From: Cunninghamia lanceolata
Taxonomy: Eukaryota > Streptophyta > Pinopsida > Cupressales > Cupressaceae
Assembly: GCA_027924645.1 (NCBI GenBank)
Contig: BSBN01000334.1
Location: 372,001 to 436,000 of the forward strand
Direction of reading: 5' to 3'
DNA: 64,000 bases
Part shown: positions 59,681 through 64,000 of the stretch, in pieces
Layout: every line of letters begins with the position of its first letter
How positions within the stretch are numbered: position 1 is the stretch's first letter
Program-made: the position numbers and the translations under genes
Notes under the pieces: model-generated
The model's input: the letters and a program-made list of their open reading frames with translations, nothing else
Databases searched by the model: none
Told to the model about the DNA's origin: nothing

Positions 59681-62567
59681 CAACCGGATGTAAGGCCTAC
59701 CCTTGTCTCACTGGTTTGTACCGATTCATTTTTTTAGTTCTAGAGTAAAGGATAAAATGATTTAATTATGCTATAATATAGTTGCTAGATGGATAGGTAC
59801 CTTGCTAGGTTTTGCATACTTATTGATCATAATGTGTTGCTTCAGCTATGATTACCAAGGTGAGATTTGATGTTTTGGTTGAGTGTGCAGGATATACATA
59901 TAGGTATTGACCAATGGGTGGATGTGGAGGAGAAGACATGGAACCACTAGCCGTTTGACTATTTCACCTTACCCAGCCCTTCAATCGAGTATTTGACCCC
60001 ATGGTTATTGTGGTATGTTTGTTGTTTATCTCATCCTACTTACACGTGAATCGGTGACTGGTGCTTATGTTCAACCTTGTTGCCTTTAACCGAGATCGCT
60101 TATGATTCTCTTGAAAACCTTGTGGTGTGTGTAAACCCTTGTAGTGTTGTGTTTTTCATTTGTGTGTGTGTATCCTTGTTCTGAATTTCTTCTCCACTTT
60201 ATTGGTTGTCTGAATGGCTTACCTTTTTATGTCACAAGTAACATTATTGTTTTGAGGCAATGTAGCTCAATGTGTCTAACATCCTGGTAGGATGGGTTGG
60301 TAATTTATTTTAACATGAGGTCAAATTAGCTTGCAACCTTTGTGTGAAGACCCTTGCATTATAGTTATGATGTTACAACTTACAGAAATGCTTGCGAGAA
60401 TAAATGATGGTTTGAGTATTGATCAAATAGATAGAATTGTATTGCTTAATTTAGTTGTTGAAAATTAAGTTTGGAAATGATCTTAAGGTAGCTTGCGGAG
60501 CTAAGTTTTCATTAGTCAACCTTACTGGTCAAGCACTTCCTTTATGACAGATAACCATTCTAGGGTGCCTTAAAATACTATGACAATTCCAATCTTGCAT
60601 GGCACCAGAATTGAAGAACATATGTTGAAAGAGTTGACTTGAATGTCCAAACCCTTCAAATTTCACTTTTTGTCTACATTCATACTTTCAATACTTTCGA
60701 CGGGTCGACATTTGTGCATTCCCCACAATATTTAGATTTGTACCAAGTGCTTGCATTTTTTTTATAGGGCCTCTACATCCTAACTTTTACTATTTTGATC
60801 ATTATAATAATTGTGATATAGTTATTTAGTTGATATTAAATCATATGGATTTATGCATTGATTGTACCTCTTCATAACTCTTTGTAAGGATTTTACATTG
60901 ATGATATAATATAGCAAATATCAATCTTGTTATCATATGTTGTAATTTACTGGATTATGTTAACCAGGTCCTCTTCTATTAAATTCTTGTGGAGGTGCCC
61001 CCCCAGGTGAGAATGTTTCAGTTGCCTATAATTGAACTGGGTAGAATTCTCTACAAGGACACTAGACTTGACACAAGTGTTGTATGAAAAGATCAAAGAT
61101 CAAAAAAAAAAAAAAAAGAGAATCAAATTGCATTGATGTCCATGATGGGAATTTGGTAGAGCCTTCCACGGTTAAATAAACAAAGTGCAGAACAATGTAA
61201 AATGGTAGTGTAGGTAAAATCTGTATTGAAGGATTTTATTAAGGAAGAATAAATCTCTAGGTTTGACCAAACTGCTATAAGAGAGTGAACCTTAGGTTGC
61301 TAGTGGATTTTACAAGGCCAAGTACTACGCTTGTAGTTTTCATAACAAGCTTTATGGCAAGTTGATAATAAAATGTTCACTCAGCAAGGAGGCTTGACTA
61401 CAAAGACTTTTACTCATATGCCAATTGTAATTTATTGATGATCAACATCTCACTCGTTGATTTGAACACTTGATGTACAGATTAAATATAGATGTTAGTG
61501 AGTCAATACGGGAGCTCGGATGTTTTGATGTGATTGGTTGTTTATTTGTTTATTTATTTTTTTAAAAAGGAGGGAGGGATGGTCAATAACATTTTGGGGG
61601 GAAAAGATTAGGGGAAGAAAGGGGAAGAAAAGGGAGGATATGAGGTTCAGGTTCAGAGGGGTTTTGGGGGGGATCTTGCAACCCATTTTGTTTTTTTTTG
61701 GGGGGGACTTTGCTTGGGAAAGTACAACAGCATTCATGATCTATCTACAAATGGATACACCGCAGGTGACCTCAGGGAGATATGAGAACACCACCAAGAG
61801 CAATGCATGGGAGACTCTACTTCATCTCAAGACATCAGTTCATTTTCCAGGATGCCTCAGATTTGCTCCCTGAGTGCCCGTCAGTCCAAGAAAGAATGTT
61901 CTACAGGTGAGGTGGTCTTGGGACGACCTGCTGCTTAGAAAAGGAGCTTGAGTTCATATGTGAGTTACCTTTGCTACTTTGTGTGATTTTTTTGTTATTT
62001 GTAGTATCTTTTTTTATTTTTTTCTTTTTCTTTTTGTTACAGCTTAGTTGGCTAAAAAATAGTTGGTTGAAATATTCATCTATAGAGATGTTTGCAGAAT
62101 AGGCATATTAGATGGTAGGATTTAAGCGAAGATCACGCTAATTATGTTTTAGAGTTTAGGTTAAGGGGGTTTAGACTGGTTTTTATTTATTTAATTTATT
62201 TTATTTCAAGTATCAGTGAAGTTTGACTTAGGCCCTAGAAGACTAGACTTTATGCCTGCCATTTGCATTAGCTCAAAGGTTTCTAAGCCTTTAAATGCAT
62301 CCAAATGTGTATAGACTGCAACCATTGCATTCTGTAGGAGCGCGCACCCCCCTTGAAGTATTTTACCCAACATTATGTGCCTTGTCTAACTCTCCACTTT
62401 TCGCATCCATGTTGACCGGAACACTCACAACTATAGCACCTAAGAAACTTTCTCCTCATGTCATTATGTTTTGGAGGATGATCTTATCCTGTTTCAAAGC
62501 TCACACTTTAGCACGGACAGGGGAAGAGATGGCAAGGTTAGTGAAACCTCATTTTACACCTGCCAGT
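59681..62567. other. Unassigned sequence beyond the second transposon copy
   Basis: No gene is recognised. It includes a poly-A run at about 61098 and G-rich stretches at 61565-61710 (several GGGGGG runs). The 111-codon frame at 61538 and the 98-codon frame at 62295 have no motif. Homology to the transposase gene expected here was not seen. Confidence 0.4.
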
Positions 62568-64000
62568 TGTAGGAGTCCAGGACAACACTGAGAGGGGGGG
62601 TGAATTAGTGTTGTGTAGATTTTTGCAATTTATTAGAACTTTTAATTTACAAGACTCAGAAAGAGAAAGTCATCAATAAACTATTACACATACATGTACA
62701 GGTTTGATAATAAAAATTATGAGCAGGACCACATATAGATAAATCTCAACATAGAAGCAAATACACACATGGAAGCATATCATTAACACAAGAATTACTG
62801 GAGTGGAAAACCCTCTCGGGGTAGAAAAACCACTCGAAACTGCCTCACTGGCTTAACTGAAAATCATGCCTCACTGGCAATACAAAATGTATCTAGGAGC
62901 ACTAACTCTTTATGGAGCACCAACTCCAATACCAAATAGAAGCACCCACTTCCTACACTGATATACCTCACTGGCAAACAATTAGGTCTCACTGACCTAC
63001 AAGCCTCACTGGCTAAAACAAGGCCTCATTGGCAAACCAATCCCCATCATCAAAACATAAAATAAGGTGTGCAATAAATGATTGTAACACAATCTAATTT
63101 GCACCATTTCATAACATTCTTTTCTAAATTTGTATATCTCTGTTCAATTACATACAACCTGATTTGCATTGTAATTGCATATTGTCTTTCTGATAATCTT
63201 GTCAATCTATGTATCTGTATTTGATACTGTCAGTTCATCATTAATCTGCAGAACATTACTCACACTATATGTATTCAATCTCTCATCATATGTATATTTC
63301 ATTTCTATCTTTCAAGACCTATCATCAGTGCACCTGAAAAACAATTTTATACAGATTGAATAACCTTTCACCTGCATAGAAAAATCTTTTCATATTCCTT
63401 GATATTCTTGCATTTTTTAAATCTGACCTCTTCAATCTTCAAAACCAAAATCCCATTCATATTCCCTCTTAGAGATGAAAAAAAGACCTTTCAACTTCTT
63501 TCTCATAAAGAACTTACAACAAATCCTGAACCAAACAAATTACATCCCTGCAAAAAATCAATTTCTTTTCAATTTTCTTTTTGAATATTCTTTTTGTATT
63601 CTCCAATCTGCAAAGAATAAATCATGAAAAATTTGTTCAAGAATCTCCAACCCTTTCTCCTTCTCTGTAAAAAAATATATTCTGTGATTGCAAAATAAAA
63701 AAATAGTCTTCAATAAAATTTGTCTTCATCAAACCTTTCATCTCCTTCTCAAAAATTTTGTTCATCTTCACTGCAAAAATGATCCTTTAAAATTTTCATA
63801 TTTTACATCTCAAACAAATCATCTGAAAAAAAATAAATCTCCTTCCAAGCTTTTACATACAAAACTATTGAGCTTCTTCTTCTTCACAATCAAATCAAAA
63901 AATATCTCCAAGAATATTATCATTTCCATTTTATTTGATGGAAGAAAATAAACTTTCTAGTTGTAAAGCATTCCATCCAATGGATGTCTTTTTCTTAGAA
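62568..64000 (-). mobile_element. Minus-strand LTR (copia-like), running off the window
   Basis: On the minus strand the LTR ends CACCCCCCCTCTCAGTGTTG then TCCTGGACTCCTACA, i.e. its plus-strand edge is TGTAGGAGTCC at 62568. Upstream lie GAGTGGTTTTTCTACCCC and GGGTTTTCCACTCC, the same arrangement as in the 1878-2990 LTR (GGTTTTTCCC, GGGTTTCCACA). Left of the edge is no primer-binding site, so this is a 3' or solo LTR. At least 1.4 kb lies in the window. Short frames inside are AT-rich artefacts. Confidence 0.65.
62838..63025 (-). repeat. Dispersed GCCAGTGAGG motif in the minus-strand LTR
   Basis: GCCTCACTGGC or close variants occur about six times on the plus strand (62841, 62868, 62968, 62984, 63002, 63023), just upstream of the presumed transcription start on the minus strand. 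A similar AGTGAGC cluster lies upstream of the TATA box in the 1878-2990 LTR. Confidence 0.6.

Noticed and set aside
61538..61873. 111-codon Gly/Arg/Phe-rich frame
   Set aside because: It arises from G-runs and poly-T stretches; no motif and no splice context.

Overview
The window looks like intergenic DNA from a large, repeat-rich seed-plant nuclear genome. A gymnosperm such as a conifer is my best guess: long decayed LTR retrotransposons, nested insertions of different ages, telomere-like CCCTAAA sequence, and host-type fragments limited to a plant ABCG transporter exon and a possible PPR piece. No intact host gene was found. All recognisable reading frames carry stops or frameshifts. In the transposon genes, and mostly in the 42-45 kb frame, the stops are the kind made by C-to-T change, as expected for silenced, methylated repeats.

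Layout. 1-2990: 3' end of an LTR retrotransposon (broken coiled-coil ORF, several polypurine tracts, a TGTTG...CAACA LTR), sitting in a decayed minus-strand ORF (to about 3540). 3541-8082: unassigned AT-rich DNA with a 170-bp foldback at 4690. 8088-13360: a 5.27-kb solo LTR with a perfect 5-bp target duplication (CTGCT), carrying about 15 dispersed GC-rich dyads. 13852-33015: the main feature, a 19.2-kb DNA transposon with imperfect terminal inverted repeats (GGGTAAGTGC...) and a TGTA duplication on both sides. It holds a seven-exon gene of unknown function (+, 14.0-16.2 kb) and a convergent transposase-like gene (-, 26.3-23.2 kb). Between them is a block of AGGCGC/GCGCCT hexamers plus a 359-bp tandem repeat, probably a later insertion. 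Between the transposase and the right end lies 5 kb of telomere-like CCCTAAA/CCCTCAA repeat with a period near 0.48 kb. 33220-33525: first exon of an ABCG half-transporter (pseudogene), so the transposon lies in what was probably its first intron.

33.5-41.6 kb: mostly unassigned AT-rich DNA with a possible copia gag remnant, a possible PPR fragment and small tandem duplications. 41.7-45.2 kb: a decayed frame of about 1060-1100 codons, retroelement-like, not recognised. 45.2-48.7 kb: AT-rich DNA with microsatellites. 48673-about 59680: a second, inverted and incomplete copy of the giant transposon, split by a Ty3/gypsy-type LTR retrotransposon (50059-57722, CTAGT duplication) that keeps a retropepsin and a G-patch-like motif but shows no reverse transcriptase. 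59.7-62.5 kb: unassigned. 62568-64000: minus-strand LTR running off the window.

The most novel element is the giant transposon. Its transposase has the motif order D-(F/S)-x-E-N-Y, S-D-N-C-A-S-Q-F-K-N, H-G-K-G-x-x-D-G, which I associate with transposases best known from animals. It travels with a spliced companion gene and a telomere-like satellite, and CpG-rich palindromes lie upstream of both genes.
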